64,000 bases of DNA, from the NCBI GenBank assembly GCA_903840435.1, contig CAIMFV010000060.1:78130-142129 (forward strand), read 5' to 3'. The stretch is from an uncultured Caulobacterales bacterium. Lineage in GTDB: Bacteria > Pseudomonadota > Alphaproteobacteria > Caulobacterales > Caulobacteraceae. Below the pieces are notes generated by a model. It worked only from the letters and a program-made list of their open reading frames with translations. It was not told where the DNA came from and did not search any database. This document shows positions 1 through 8,679 of this stretch, one piece after another (position 1 is the first letter of the stretch; every line of letters starts with the position of its first letter). The position numbers and the translations under genes were made by a program.

Positions 1-1245
1 CGGCGCAATGATCGGGGTGGCTACACCGTGCCCACCGACGCCCTCTATCCGTTTCAGTGGAATTGGGACTCGGCCTTTTGCGCCATGGGCTTTGCCACCT
101 TCGACATTGACCGCGCCCTGACCGAGCTTGAATTCCTCTATAGCGGTCAATGGGCCAGCGGCCTTGTGCCTCACATCATTTTCCACCGCGACGCGGACAC
201 CTATTTTCCCGGGCCTCAGGTCTGGGGCACCCACCAAACGCCGCCGACATCGGGCATTAGCCAGCCTCCCGTCACCGCTTCGGCGCTGGCCTATATTCTG
301 GATATGGCCAGCACCGGTCCTGCGAGCCTTGACCCGGAGAGCGATGTCATGCGTCGCGCCCGCGCACTTTATGAGAAGATTTTAGCCTATCACCATTGGT
401 GGGCGAGGGAGCGGGACCCGGACGGAACCGGTATCGTGGCTATTCTCCACCCTTGGGAATCGGGATCGGACAATTCACCGGTCTGGGACGAGGCGCTTGG
501 CCAAGTGCCGGCGACCCAAACCCCCTTTCAACGTCGCGACGTCACCCTGGTCGATTCCGACATGCGGCCAAGGCAGTGGGAATATGACCGCTACATCTAT
601 TTGGTTGAGCTCTATCGGGCCTTGGGCTGGCAGGGTGATCGCATGTGGTCGGAAACGCCCTTCAAGGTGGCCGATGTCGGTCTGAACGCGATTTTGATGC
701 GCGATGAATTGGATCTGATCGCGCTGGCCGATCGCTTTGATGATCCTGCCAATGCCCAGGTTTTGCGCGCCCGCGCTGCCCGTCGCCGGCAGGGCTTTGA
801 TAAGCTTTGGAGCCTTGAGCGTGGGCTTTATCTGTCTCGCGACCTGCTGCGAGACCGTCTGGTGGATGTGCCCAGTCACGCAAGCTTTTTGCCCCTTTGG
901 GCCGGAACCGAGCCATTTGATCGCGCCGCCGCGCTCGCCAGTGAGTTGGCCCGTTGGATCAATCTCTCCCGCTTTGGCGTTCCGACCATAGCGCCAGACA
1001 CTGCCGAATTTGACCAGCGCCGCTACTGGCGCGGCCCCGTCTGGGGGATCATCAACTGGATGATTTCCGAAGGTCTGCGCCGTCATGGCTTCATCAAGCT
1101 CGCGGACGAGATCAAGGGCCATACGGCGGCGCTCATCCAAGATTCCGGCTTTTCGGAATATTTCGACCCGATCACCGGGGAAGGATTGGGCGGAGGCGAC
1201 TTCTCTTGGACGGCGGCTGTTGGCCTTGCCTGGGCACTGGACTAG
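1..1245 (+). CDS. MGH1-like glycoside hydrolase (GH63 clan; mannosyl-/glucosylglycerate hydrolase type), 5' end outside window
   Basis: The reading frame is open from base 1, and the codons before the GTG at 28 encode family-like sequence (NDRGGYTVP), so the true start lies upstream. The protein has the signature of GH63-type alpha/alpha-barrel hydrolases: FQWNWDSAF near the visible N-terminus, HPWESGSDNSPVWD with the probable catalytic Asp, YWRGPVWGIINWM, and a C-terminal EYFDPITGEG block carrying the probable second catalytic Glu. No signal peptide can be judged. A LacI regulator, a glycerate kinase and an MFS permease follow on the same strand. A hydrolase releasing glycerate from mannosyl- or glucosylglycerate fits that set. 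The substrate is inferred; the fold assignment is firm. Confidence 0.82.
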   Translation, partial: RRNDRGGYTVPTDALYPFQWNWDSAFCAMGFATFDIDRALTELEFLYSGQWASGLVPHIIFHRDADTYFPGPQVWGTHQTPPTSGISQPPVTASALAYILDMASTGPASLDPESDVMRRARALYEKILAYHHWWARERDPDGTGIVAILHPWESGSDNSPVWDEALGQVPATQTPFQRRDVTLVDSDMRPRQWEYDRYIYLVELYRALGWQGDRMWSETPFKVADVGLNAILMRDELDLIALADRFDDPANAQVLRARAARRRQGFDKLWSLERGLYLSRDLLRDRLVDVPSHASFLPLWAGTEPFDRAAALASELARWINLSRFGVPTIAPDTAEFDQRRYWRGPVWGIINWMISEGLRRHGFIKLADEIKGHTAALIQDSGFSEYFDPITGEGLGGGDFSWTAAVGLAWALD

Positions 1246-1306
1246 CGTGATGGCGCGCACTGCCTGTTCCGGTGCGCTCGTTCAGCAGCCGGACCCTCTA
1301 AGAGCC

Positions 1307-2317
1307 ATGGTTAGTATTCGTGACGTCTCTATCGCCGCTGGCGTCTCTATCGCCACCGTTTCCCGGGCGATTGGCAATCCCGACCGGGTTTCTAAGGCCA
1401 CCCGGGAAAAGGTGCTCCGGGTGGTCGATGCCCTGGGGTATAGCCCAAATCTTGTCGCCAGGAGCCTCAGGTCGCAGCAATCGAAGCTGATCATCGTGCT
1501 GGTGACCAATATTGCAAATCCGGTCCTGTCGGGCTGCATTCGCGGCATTGAGAAGGTTGCGCAGGGGCTTGGCTATTCGGTCTTGCTCGGCGACACGCAA
1601 AACGACGACACGATTGAGGCGAGATACCTGAACCTGCTCTCCGCCCGACAAGCGGATGGGGTTATCCAGTTGTCCTATCGTCAACATGGCAAGGTTGACG
1701 AACTCATCCTCAGCTCAAATCCCGACGCGGCGGTGGTCAATGCCTGCGCCTGCCTCGATGCCGCACCTTGCCCGTCCGTGGGTGTGGATGATGTGGGCGC
1801 CGCGCGCGCCATGACCGAGCACCTGCTTGGCCTTGGCCACAAGCGGATTGCGGTGATGACCGGACCGGACGAGAGCCCTCACTCCAGAGATCGGATGTTT
1901 GGCTACCGCCTGCAATTGCGAGCTGCGGGGATCGCGTTCGACGACGCCTTGGTGATCCGAGGCGAATTCACCATGAAGTCGGGATCTGAGGCGGCAGCCA
2001 AGATTCTCGAGCTGAAGGACCGACCCACCGCGCTGTTTTGCTTCAACGACGAAATGGCCATTGGCGCCATCCAAAAGCTGACGGGCCTTGGCCTGCGGGT
2101 GCCACAGGACATTTCGGTCGCCGGTTTCGATGACATCCCATTTTCGGCCTATGCAAATCCGGCCCTGACCACCATCTACCAGCCCGCCGAGGAGATGGGG
2201 GCCGTGGCGATGAAGTTGCTGGACCAACGGCTTTGCGGCGAAACCGAAATCAAGACCGTGACCTTGCCGACGGAATTGCGCGTCCGCCAAACCACGGCGC
2301 CGCCCGGAACGGCCTAG
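1307..2317 (+). CDS. LacI-family transcriptional regulator
   Basis: A 336-aa protein from ATG 1307; this start puts the LacI helix-turn-helix (IRDVSIAAGVSIATVSRAI) at residues 4-22, where the family has it, whereas the longer open frame adds an unrelated extension. A type-1 periplasmic-binding-protein sensor domain follows (about residues 60-330), with VAGFDDIPFSAYANPALTTI near the C-terminus as in LacI/GalR proteins. It lies between the MGH1-like hydrolase (61 bp gap) and the glycerate kinase (3 bp gap), so it is probably the local repressor of the glycosylglycerate operon, responding to the substrate or a breakdown product. The operator would lie upstream of the hydrolase, outside the window. 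Confidence 0.93.
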   Translation: MVSIRDVSIAAGVSIATVSRAIGNPDRVSKATREKVLRVVDALGYSPNLVARSLRSQQSKLIIVLVTNIANPVLSGCIRGIEKVAQGLGYSVLLGDTQNDDTIEARYLNLLSARQADGVIQLSYRQHGKVDELILSSNPDAAVVNACACLDAAPCPSVGVDDVGAARAMTEHLLGLGHKRIAVMTGPDESPHSRDRMFGYRLQLRAAGIAFDDALVIRGEFTMKSGSEAAAKILELKDRPTALFCFNDEMAIGAIQKLTGLGLRVPQDISVAGFDDIPFSAYANPALTTIYQPAEEMGAVAMKLLDQRLCGETEIKTVTLPTELRVRQTTAPPGTA

Positions 2318-2320
2318 AGC

Positions 2321-3625
2321 ATGCAACAGCTTGCCTCACCCAGCGAAGATCAGCGGGGCCTTCTCCTTCGGCTGTTTCACGCCGCCGTCCAATCGGTTCA
2401 GGCGGCGACGCTGTTGCCGGCCTTTCTGTCCGAGGTCCGCCCGGATCCACCGTCCGGCAAGGTCGCTGTCATCGCTCTCGGTAAGGCTGCCGCCGACATG
2501 GCCAAGGTGGCGTGCGACCATTTTGGCGACCAGTTGTTTGGCATGGTTGTCGCACCCTCCGGATATGAGGCGCCTGATGCGCACTTTCCCGCCGCGCTCA
2601 GCTATTTTGTCGCCGGCCACCCGACGCCGACCGAGGCCAGTCTCCAAGCTGGCGAGATGGCCCTGCGGATTTGCCATGGACTGCGGGACCATGACCACTT
2701 GCTGGCGCTGATCTCGGGCGGCGGGTCGGCGCTGATGGCGGCGCCCGCTGAGGGGCTTAGTCTGGCCGACAAGCAAGCGGTCAATCGGGCTCTGTTGCGC
2801 AGCGGTGCGGCAATCTCGGAGATGAATTGCGTTCGCAAACATCTGTCGCGGGTGAAGGGCGGGCGATTGGCCATTGCAGCCCGGCACGCCAAGGTGACCA
2901 CCTTTGTTCTGTCGGACGTGCCAGGAGATGACCCGGCCTTGGTTGCCTCAGGGCCAACCGTGGAAGACGCATCAGGCCTGCACAAGGCGCGCGCGATCAT
3001 CGCCAAATATGGCTTGCGCCTTGAGGCGCATGTGGCCGCGGCGCTCAATGACCCTGCCAATGAGACCCCGCGCTGGACCGACAGTGATCGCCAGCGCTGC
3101 AGGCTAAAAATTATCGCAACCGCGCGCACAGCCCTCGACGCCGCTGGCGCTCAGGCCAGGGCGGCCGGGCTTGAGGTCACCGATCTTGGCGATCAGATCG
3201 AAGGGGAAGCGCGCAGCCTTGGTGCGGAACATGCAGCACTCGCCCGGGCAATGCCATCTTCCCATGCGCGCCTTATTCTCTCCGGCGGCGAGACCACGGT
3301 GACGGTTACCAATCCGGCGGGCAAGGGAGGGCGCAACCTCGAATATCTCCTGGCCCTGGCGCTTGCGCTCGATGGCGCGCCGGACATTTGGGCGCTCGCC
3401 TGTGACACAGATGGGATTGACGGCACCGATGACGCGGCGGGGGCCTATGTGACGCCGGACACGCTGAAGCGGGCAGCTCAGCTCGGCCTCGACCCAAAAG
3501 CCATGTTAAATCAGAATGATGCCTATCGATTTTTTGCGGCGCTCGGCGATCTTGTCATCAGCGGACCGACCCGAACCAATGTCAACGACTTTAGAGCCAT
3601 CCTCATCGCGCCGGGAACCCCATAA
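2321..3625 (+). CDS. Glycerate 2-kinase (MOFRL family, GckA/TtuD type)
   Basis: 434 aa, the usual length of class II glycerate kinases. It has the DUF4147 N-terminal domain with the glycine-rich LISGGGSALMAAP block, DKQAVNRALLRSGA, MNCVRKHLSRVKGGRLA and SDVPGDDP motifs, then the MOFRL domain with LSGGETTVTV, GGRNLEYLLALAL and the CDTDGIDGTDDAAGA signature. The reaction is ATP-dependent phosphorylation of glycerate to 2-phosphoglycerate. The start lies 3 bp after the lacI stop, and the stop overlaps the next ATG (TAATG), so it is translationally coupled in one operon. It would process the glycerate released by the upstream hydrolase. Hydroxypyruvate or tartrate metabolism is the alternative context, but nothing here points to it. 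Confidence 0.93.
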   Translation: MQQLASPSEDQRGLLLRLFHAAVQSVQAATLLPAFLSEVRPDPPSGKVAVIALGKAAADMAKVACDHFGDQLFGMVVAPSGYEAPDAHFPAALSYFVAGHPTPTEASLQAGEMALRICHGLRDHDHLLALISGGGSALMAAPAEGLSLADKQAVNRALLRSGAAISEMNCVRKHLSRVKGGRLAIAARHAKVTTFVLSDVPGDDPALVASGPTVEDASGLHKARAIIAKYGLRLEAHVAAALNDPANETPRWTDSDRQRCRLKIIATARTALDAAGAQARAAGLEVTDLGDQIEGEARSLGAEHAALARAMPSSHARLILSGGETTVTVTNPAGKGGRNLEYLLALALALDGAPDIWALACDTDGIDGTDDAAGAYVTPDTLKRAAQLGLDPKAMLNQNDAYRFFAALGDLVISGPTRTNVNDFRAILIAPGTP

Positions 3626-4908
3626 TGTCCCAATCCCGCCCAGGCGATGATGGAAAATCCCGGTTCGGTAAGCACTATCCGTGGATGGCCTTGGGCATTT
3701 TGTGGACGGTGAGTTTCATCAACTAGGCTGACCGCTCGGTGTTGGTGACGGTTATGCCCGCCCTGCGCGATGAGTTTCACCTTAGCAACCTGCAACTCGC
3801 CCTCCTCAATTCGGGCTTCCTCTGGGCCTATGCCCTGTCTGCCATCTTCGCCGGATGGCTGGGAGATCGCCTGCCGCGCAGCCGCGTCATCCTGTTTGGC
3901 CTCGTCGCCTGGAGCCTCGCCACGGCGGGAGCGCCCTTGAGCACAAGCTTTGTCATGCTGCTTGGCTTGCGCGGTGTGACCGGCCTCTTTGAAGCGCTCT
4001 ATTACCCCTCCGGTACGGCGCTGATCGGCGAGTGGCACAAGGGCAAGACGCGAAGCTTTGCCCTGTCGGTCCACCAAACGGCGGTGTTCGCTGGACCCGC
4101 CCTTGGCGCCTACCTCGCAGGTGTCCTAGCGGACCGATTGGGCTGGCGCACGCCCTTTTGGGTGTTTTGCGGCGCGGGGCTGATCCTGGCCTTAGGCGTG
4201 GCGCGCTTCCTGCGAGACCCGGTCAAGTCGTCGGCGCCTAAAGCTAAAGCCCCTGCACCAGCCCGCCCTCTGGCGCCGGGCGCCTTACGGGCGGTCCTGA
4301 CCAATCCGGCAGCCATGATCCTCAGCCTCGCCTTTTTCTTCGCCACGGGGGCGAGCCAGGCGGTCATGGTTTGGGCCCCGACCTATGTGCACGACGCCTT
4401 GCATCTGAACCTGCAGGGCTCGGCCCTCTATAGTGTCGCGCCGATCTATCTTTCCGGATTTCTGGTCGTGCCAGTAAGCGGGTTCTTGGGCGACAAGCTC
4501 ACCACAAGGTTTACCCTTGGACGCATCACCCTGCTCACGGTTGGATGCGCCATTGCGGCGGTGTTTCTCTGCCTTCTGGCGGTTGCCCGAACCGGGCCCA
4601 CGGTCGCGGGGTGTCTCGCCCTTTGCTATGTCGGAAAAGGGCTATTCGACGGCTGCATCTATGCGGCCATGCAAGACGTGACGGCGCCACGCGTCCATGC
4701 CTCGGCGGTTGGTCTGATGACCTCGATTGGATTTCTAGGCGCGGGCATATTCCCAATTGTCGTCTCTGGCATCGCCGCCGTTTACGGCCTCGCCATTGGT
4801 CTGGCGGCCCTGAGCGCGCTCTTTGTCTGCGCCGTCCTCACCCTGATCGCCGCACGGGCGCAATTCGCCAGCGCAATCGGCCGATTGCCAGCGGAGATGA
4901 AATCCTAA
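3625..4908 (+). pseudogene. MFS transporter with an in-frame amber stop at codon 34
   Basis: The frame starts at ATG 3625, overlapping the glycerate kinase stop, and reads as a normal MFS N-terminus (HYPWMALGILWTVSFIN) up to a TAG at 3724-3726, then continues in the same frame as ADRSVLVTVMPALRDEF through twelve-helix MFS sequence to 4908. The family normally has N-Y-x-D-R at this spot, so the TAG most likely replaces a Tyr codon by one base. Later motifs are intact, for example GWLGDRLPRSRV between TM2 and TM3. A restart at GTG 3739 would give 389 aa without most of TM1. The gene probably imported the glycosylglycerate substrate. Options are a true nonsense mutation, a sequencing error or suppression. 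Confidence 0.85.
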
Positions 4909-4915
4909 GGTGGGA

Positions 4916-4931
4916 TGTCCGCGTTCGGACA
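4916..4931. terminator. Possible bidirectional terminator hairpin
   Basis: A perfect 6-bp inverted repeat (TGTCCG, loop CGTT, CGGACA) sits in the 53-bp gap between the convergent MFS and amidohydrolase genes. There is no clear U-run, so termination is inferred mainly from position. Confidence 0.3.
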
Positions 4932-4961
4932 GAATTCCCCGCCCCGCCTGCACAAGGCCTC

Positions 4962-6230
4962 TTAAGGCGTGACCACCAGCGCGCCCGCCTTCATGACCAA
5001 CCGGACGTGGCGCACGGCTGAGACGTCGCGGGTAGGGTCGGCCTCGACAACGATCAGATCGGCGAGCAGGCCTGTACGGATGCGACCGACCCGCTCGCTC
5101 ACGCCAAAATTTCGGGCATTGCCAGAGGTGGCCGCAATCAGTACCTGCGCTGCAGGCAGCCCGGCGGCCTGCATCAGCTCCATTTCCCGGGCATTGTCTC
5201 CATGTGCGAAGACGCCCACATCGCCCCCCATGCAGAGCGGCGTCCCGGCCGCCATCGCCATCCGAAAGGCCCGCACCGACTGCGCCACCCGCTCCGGCGG
5301 GGAGCCCTTTCCATCCCAGCCGTGGTAGCGGGCAATAGCGTCACTGGCCGCCAAGGTGGCGCAATAGGCGATATTGTGCTCGCGCATGGCTCGGAAGAGT
5401 TCAGGCGTGCCTTCATCGCCATGCTCAAGGGTGTCGACGCCCGCAGCGATTGCCCGGCGCATACCTTCTGCCGTCACGGCATGAACCGCCACCGGGCGGC
5501 CGGCATCATGGGCGACGGCGACCGCCGCGGCCATCTCGGCTTGGCTGAAGGTGGCTCGGCTCGGCTCGCCCCTTTGGAAATGATAATCGGCATAGAGTTT
5601 GATCACGTCCGCACCGGCGGCGATCTGGTTGCGGACCGCACGCACCACCTCGTCCACACCGGAGGCCTCTTCCGCCCCTTGCGGCACAGCGACGCCGGGC
5701 TCAAAGCCTTTGGGGCCATAGGCGCCCCGCGCCACGATGGCCCGCGTCGCCACCAACAGGCGTGGGCCCGGCACAATCCCTTGCGCAATTGCGTCCCTTA
5801 AGCCCACATCAGCATAGCCCGCCCCTTCGGTGCCCAGGTCGCGCGCGGTGGTAAATCCGGCCAACAGGGTCGTCCTGGCCTGGGCCACCGCCCGGGCCGT
5901 GCGCAGCGCCACGGATTCGTGCAGCACCTGATCGTCCCAGGCGGTTTCGTTATAGGGGTGGAGGAAGAGGTGGCTGTGCCCCTCGATCAATCCAGGCATT
6001 AGCGTCATGCCGGGAAGCGCGATGACGCGCGCTCCGGCAGGCGCGGTCACGTCCGGCCCGACGGCGACGATATGCTCCCCTTCCACCAGAACTCGCCAAC
6101 CGGGATGCGCCACGGGATCGGCGCCATCAAAAACTTGCGCCGGTTGCAATAGGATGGGCGCCGCCATCGAGGGCAGAGGCAAGAGGGCGATCAGGGCCGC
6201 GAAGGCGCGACGGGTCCAAACGGTCAACAT
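4962..6230 (-). CDS. Secreted metal-dependent amidohydrolase (imidazolonepropionase-like / Xaa-Pro dipeptidase group)
   Basis: 422 aa with an N-terminal signal peptide (TRRAFAALIALLPLPSMAAP, probable cleavage around residue 24), so probably periplasmic. Amidohydrolase-superfamily metal ligands are visible: the HSH motif in GLIEGHSHLF, a candidate carboxylated Lys in VIKLYADYH, His residues in VAVHAVTAEG and DTLEHGDEG, and a late Asp in CMGGDVGVFAHGDN. A C-terminal beta-sandwich returns with LIVVEADPTRDV. Members of this group cleave dipeptides or lactams, but the substrate cannot be read from sequence. It is convergent with the transporter pseudogene and appears to be monocistronic. Confidence 0.87.
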   Translation of the reverse strand: MLTVWTRRAFAALIALLPLPSMAAPILLQPAQVFDGADPVAHPGWRVLVEGEHIVAVGPDVTAPAGARVIALPGMTLMPGLIEGHSHLFLHPYNETAWDDQVLHESVALRTARAVAQARTTLLAGFTTARDLGTEGAGYADVGLRDAIAQGIVPGPRLLVATRAIVARGAYGPKGFEPGVAVPQGAEEASGVDEVVRAVRNQIAAGADVIKLYADYHFQRGEPSRATFSQAEMAAAVAVAHDAGRPVAVHAVTAEGMRRAIAAGVDTLEHGDEGTPELFRAMREHNIAYCATLAASDAIARYHGWDGKGSPPERVAQSVRAFRMAMAAGTPLCMGGDVGVFAHGDNAREMELMQAAGLPAAQVLIAATSGNARNFGVSERVGRIRTGLLADLIVVEADPTRDVSAVRHVRLVMKAGALVVTP

Positions 6231-6374
6231 GGTGCCATGCTAAGCCCTTGGCGGAACTGGTCAACCAATGGCCCCGCTTCGCGCCGCTCTGCGACTTCGG
6301 CAATGCCGCTCTTGCAAACGAAACTGTGCCGAGGGTGGCGAGACTTCCGCGATCCAGATCGCTAAACTCGCCGT

Positions 6375-6923
6375 ATGGATTTGAGTGATCGCATCATAAG
6401 TGCATTTCCGTCGGAGCTTAAGCGCAGCTCGGCCGCCTTGGCCGATCTGTTGGGTGCGGAAGGGGCGGCGCTTTCTCCGCACAGTTTCAGGGTGCTTGTG
6501 CAAGGCGAAACCCTCGAAATCCCGGAGCGGCTTTATGTCGCCCGAGCAGCCTTTGAAAACCGTGATGGCATAGGAAGCTGCCTGCTGACGCGTCATCACA
6601 ACGGATTTGTCCGCCAGCGTGCGCTGGAGGAGACTCTCTCCTTGAAGCAACCCTGGACGGCGCCGTTCATCGTACGATTAGTAGGGGAATACGTCATCGA
6701 GATCATTGAACAGATCGACGCTGCGTTTGACCAAATATCCGACGCTCAGTTGGGGGCTTTCGTCGGCACTAATCCCGCCTTCATCCGCCTGACGCGGGCG
6801 CGCGTCACGAGCTACTGGAACAGCTATTTTCGCAAGACTCCACCCGGCGAATATGTCGGTTTCCGCGTGATGGACCGCATCGAAGCGACCGGCCAACAAA
6901 GCCGAAAACGTGGTCCGCGCTGA
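6375..6923 (+). CDS. Hypothetical protein, 182 aa
   Basis: No family is recognised. The protein is soluble in character, with no signal peptide or membrane segment. It begins with an amphipathic region (MDLSDRIISAFPSELKR), has a helical middle (EYVIEIIEQIDAAFDQI) and a basic C-terminus. Codon use matches the GC-rich neighbourhood, which supports coding. The last 30 codons lie in repeat copy 1 (6829-6970), whose diverged partner at 8129-8276 has no intact gene. That suggests a paralogue once stood there and was lost. Confidence 0.6.
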   Translation: MDLSDRIISAFPSELKRSSAALADLLGAEGAALSPHSFRVLVQGETLEIPERLYVARAAFENRDGIGSCLLTRHHNGFVRQRALEETLSLKQPWTAPFIVRLVGEYVIEIIEQIDAAFDQISDAQLGAFVGTNPAFIRLTRARVTSYWNSYFRKTPPGEYVGFRVMDRIEATGQQSRKRGPR

Positions 6924-6970
6924 CTCCCCGTCGCGGGTTAAATGGCGAGCTTTCCAAAGGGCGGCGATGG
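6829..6970 (+). repeat. Diverged direct repeat, copy 1
   Basis: This stretch covers the 3' end of the 182-aa gene and its downstream flank. It aligns by eye along its length with 8129-8276. The shared blocks include ATGGACCGCATCGAAGCGAC, CCCCGTCGCGGG and TTCCAAAGGGCGG, separated by substitutions and small indels. Confidence 0.8.
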
Positions 6971-6987
6971 GGAAGGCTCAAGCGCGG

Positions 6988-7509
6988 CTATCGAGCACGA
7001 CCCGCAGTGAACACCTCTTGGTCTACTGGAAACATTTCCCGTATGGTTCGATTTATCATCGTGAGATTTACGTCAAATGCGGGTGTAACATCAGAAAAAT
7101 CTTCCCATACTATGGCTGCGCCACTATTTTCTGAGTGATAAAGCAGTGTCCACAGATAAGCCCTGAGATAATGAAGTTCATTTTTTCTTTCTTTTCGCGC
7201 GCCTTTTTCAATATATAATCCAATCTGATCTGCAGCCTTTCTAACGAAAACGGCTGTAATTTCATAATCACGCACATTCCATGCGATAAGTGCGTGCATG
7301 ATGTTTGCATACACTGGGACCTCTACGGCACGTGCACCATAGAGATCCAAGATGCGCTCGACCTTTCGTCGGGCTGATTCAATGTCGCCTTGGGCCAGCC
7401 GCGCCTTTGCTGATGCCAACAAAGACGCGGACAGGACTTTAAGCCAAAGGATGTGTAGGCCCATCCTCGAACCTGAGCTCAATTGCGCAACGCTGTCAAA
7501 CGTCCCCAT
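6988..7509 (-). CDS. Hypothetical helical protein, about 173 aa
   Basis: No recognised family. The sequence is rich in Ala, Arg and Lys helices (LLASAKARLAQGDIESARRKVERILDLYG) that look like TPR or other helical-repeat pairs, but no canonical repeat can be asserted. ATG 7509 is taken as the start; a TTG at 7527 would add six residues. The distal part has lower GC than its neighbours (AT-rich around 7170-7230), which hints at foreign origin. It runs opposite to the 182-aa gene and is the last of a run of minus-strand small genes in this patch. Confidence 0.55.
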   Translation of the reverse strand: MGTFDSVAQLSSGSRMGLHILWLKVLSASLLASAKARLAQGDIESARRKVERILDLYGARAVEVPVYANIMHALIAWNVRDYEITAVFVRKAADQIGLYIEKGARKERKNELHYLRAYLWTLLYHSENSGAAIVWEDFSDVTPAFDVNLTMINRTIREMFPVDQEVFTAGRAR

Positions 7510-7584
7510 GCGGACCGTGAGCGTCAATCGAAAGCGGACCCCAGCCGACGCTCGCGAGGGCGGTTGGGAGGGGAGCGCTGCCCG

Positions 7585-8103
7585 TTAGTCGTCCGATTTG
7601 AGTGTGATGCGATGATTGCTTGGTGAGCGGATCTGTATCAAACCCTTGAAGCTGCTTGCCGATCCTTCAGTTTTGGCTTTTAGGTGGGAACCGGTAACAC
7701 GAAGCTTTAAGCTGTCTCCATCGCAGGAAGCGGCTCCGAACTGAAGATGAAGGTGCTCGTGCCCAGGCCACCGCCTGCGGAGGGCAAGGTCGACTAACTT
7801 AACAAGGTCGATTGCTCGGTTCTGATCGGTAAAAAGCACCTGTGCCTGATCCTCAATCACACCGTTACCCAAGATCAGGAGTTTGTCGTAGCAACTCGTA
7901 GCCGCCCAACCGTGGCATAGGCCAGACATGGTCAAGCTGGGCTGACCTGCGGGAAGGCCACCATGAATTTCTGAGCACTCTCCATCGCGCTCTCGCTCGA
8001 TTTTGAGCGTCGCCATGACCGTTGGCTGCTCCAACGGCTCAGCGCGCACAACCGCTGAAGGCCTGAAGAGCCCGATGGCCAGAAAGAGCGCGAATAGCCG
8101 CAT
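7585..8103 (-). CDS. Hypothetical secreted protein, 172 aa
   Basis: The start ATG 8103 is preceded by AGGA at a good distance. The N-terminus is a clear signal peptide (MRLFALFLAIGLFRPSAVVRAEP, cleavage probably after VRA). The mature part is polar, with several Cys (GECSEIHG, LCHGWAATSCYDKL) that could form disulfides, in line with a periplasmic location. No domain is recognised. It stands between the two repeat copies and beside other small secreted or hypothetical genes, a pattern seen in accessory regions. Confidence 0.6.
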   Translation of the reverse strand: MRLFALFLAIGLFRPSAVVRAEPLEQPTVMATLKIERERDGECSEIHGGLPAGQPSLTMSGLCHGWAATSCYDKLLILGNGVIEDQAQVLFTDQNRAIDLVKLVDLALRRRWPGHEHLHLQFGAASCDGDSLKLRVTGSHLKAKTEGSASSFKGLIQIRSPSNHRITLKSDD

Positions 8104-8128
8104 CGGAAAATCCTAATGGATGAGTATC

Positions 8129-8276
8129 AATTTCTGCAATGGGCCACCCAGCGACCATGTCGGCTTTCGCTCGATGGACCGCATCGAAGCGACCGGCCAT
8201 CAAACCCGAAACCCGGTCCTCGCTGATCCCCGTCGCGGGGTCGAATAGCGTGCGTTCCAAAGGGCGGTTATGGGGT
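8129..8276 (+). repeat. Diverged direct repeat, copy 2
   Basis: This is the partner of 6829-6970, in the same orientation. Read in the right frame it gives HVGFRSMDRIEATGHQTR, matching the C-terminus of the 182-aa protein (YVGFRVMDRIEATGQQSR), but no open gene leads into it. It is probably the tail of a lost paralogue. Confidence 0.75.
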
Positions 8277-8281
8277 GGATG

Positions 8282-8554
8282 TCAGAGCTTGCGGACCGCG
8301 AGATAGGCTTCCTGCTGGGCGGCTTCGCCGTCTGTGTAGACGTGATCATCAATGCCCTCGGGAGGGGCGTATGCTCCATAGTCTAGACGCGCGTTGTAGA
8401 GCCGCATCGCCTCATACCAGGACGATGCTTGGAGTTCGAAAACCTTCCTGGAATTAGGCGTCAGACTTTGGCGCAGCTCGTCGGCGCGCTGACGCACCGG
8501 CCCAAATTCCCCGCCCTGATCGTTTTCCCAGTACTCGTGCAATAGCTCAGGCAT
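8282..8554 (-). CDS. Hypothetical protein, 90 aa
   Basis: ATG 8554 (MPELLHEYW) is chosen because the longer frame upstream is low-complexity and basic and would run toward the neighbouring gene. The protein is acidic with many aromatic residues (SSWYEAMRLYNARLDYGAY, PPEGIDDHVYTDGEAAQQEAYLAVRKL). It has no signal peptide and no family I recognise. Together with the putative immunity-like gene upstream it may belong to a toxin/immunity-rich patch, but that is only context. Confidence 0.5.
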   Translation of the reverse strand: MPELLHEYWENDQGGEFGPVRQRADELRQSLTPNSRKVFELQASSWYEAMRLYNARLDYGAYAPPEGIDDHVYTDGEAAQQEAYLAVRKL

Positions 8555-8679
8555 GGGCTTAATTTGCGACGAGGGCGCATAGTCTGCAATGGGGGAGTGC
8601 TTACTCCGATCCAGCACTCGGCTAAACTCAAGCTTGGTCGGCGAGGGCAGAGGTGGGGAGCGGTCATTCTGCTTCGAGT

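Noticed and set aside
475..1260. Long minus-strand open frame opposite the MGH1-like hydrolase
   Set aside because: High-GC antisense shadow: the plus strand has clear enzyme motifs across the same bases.
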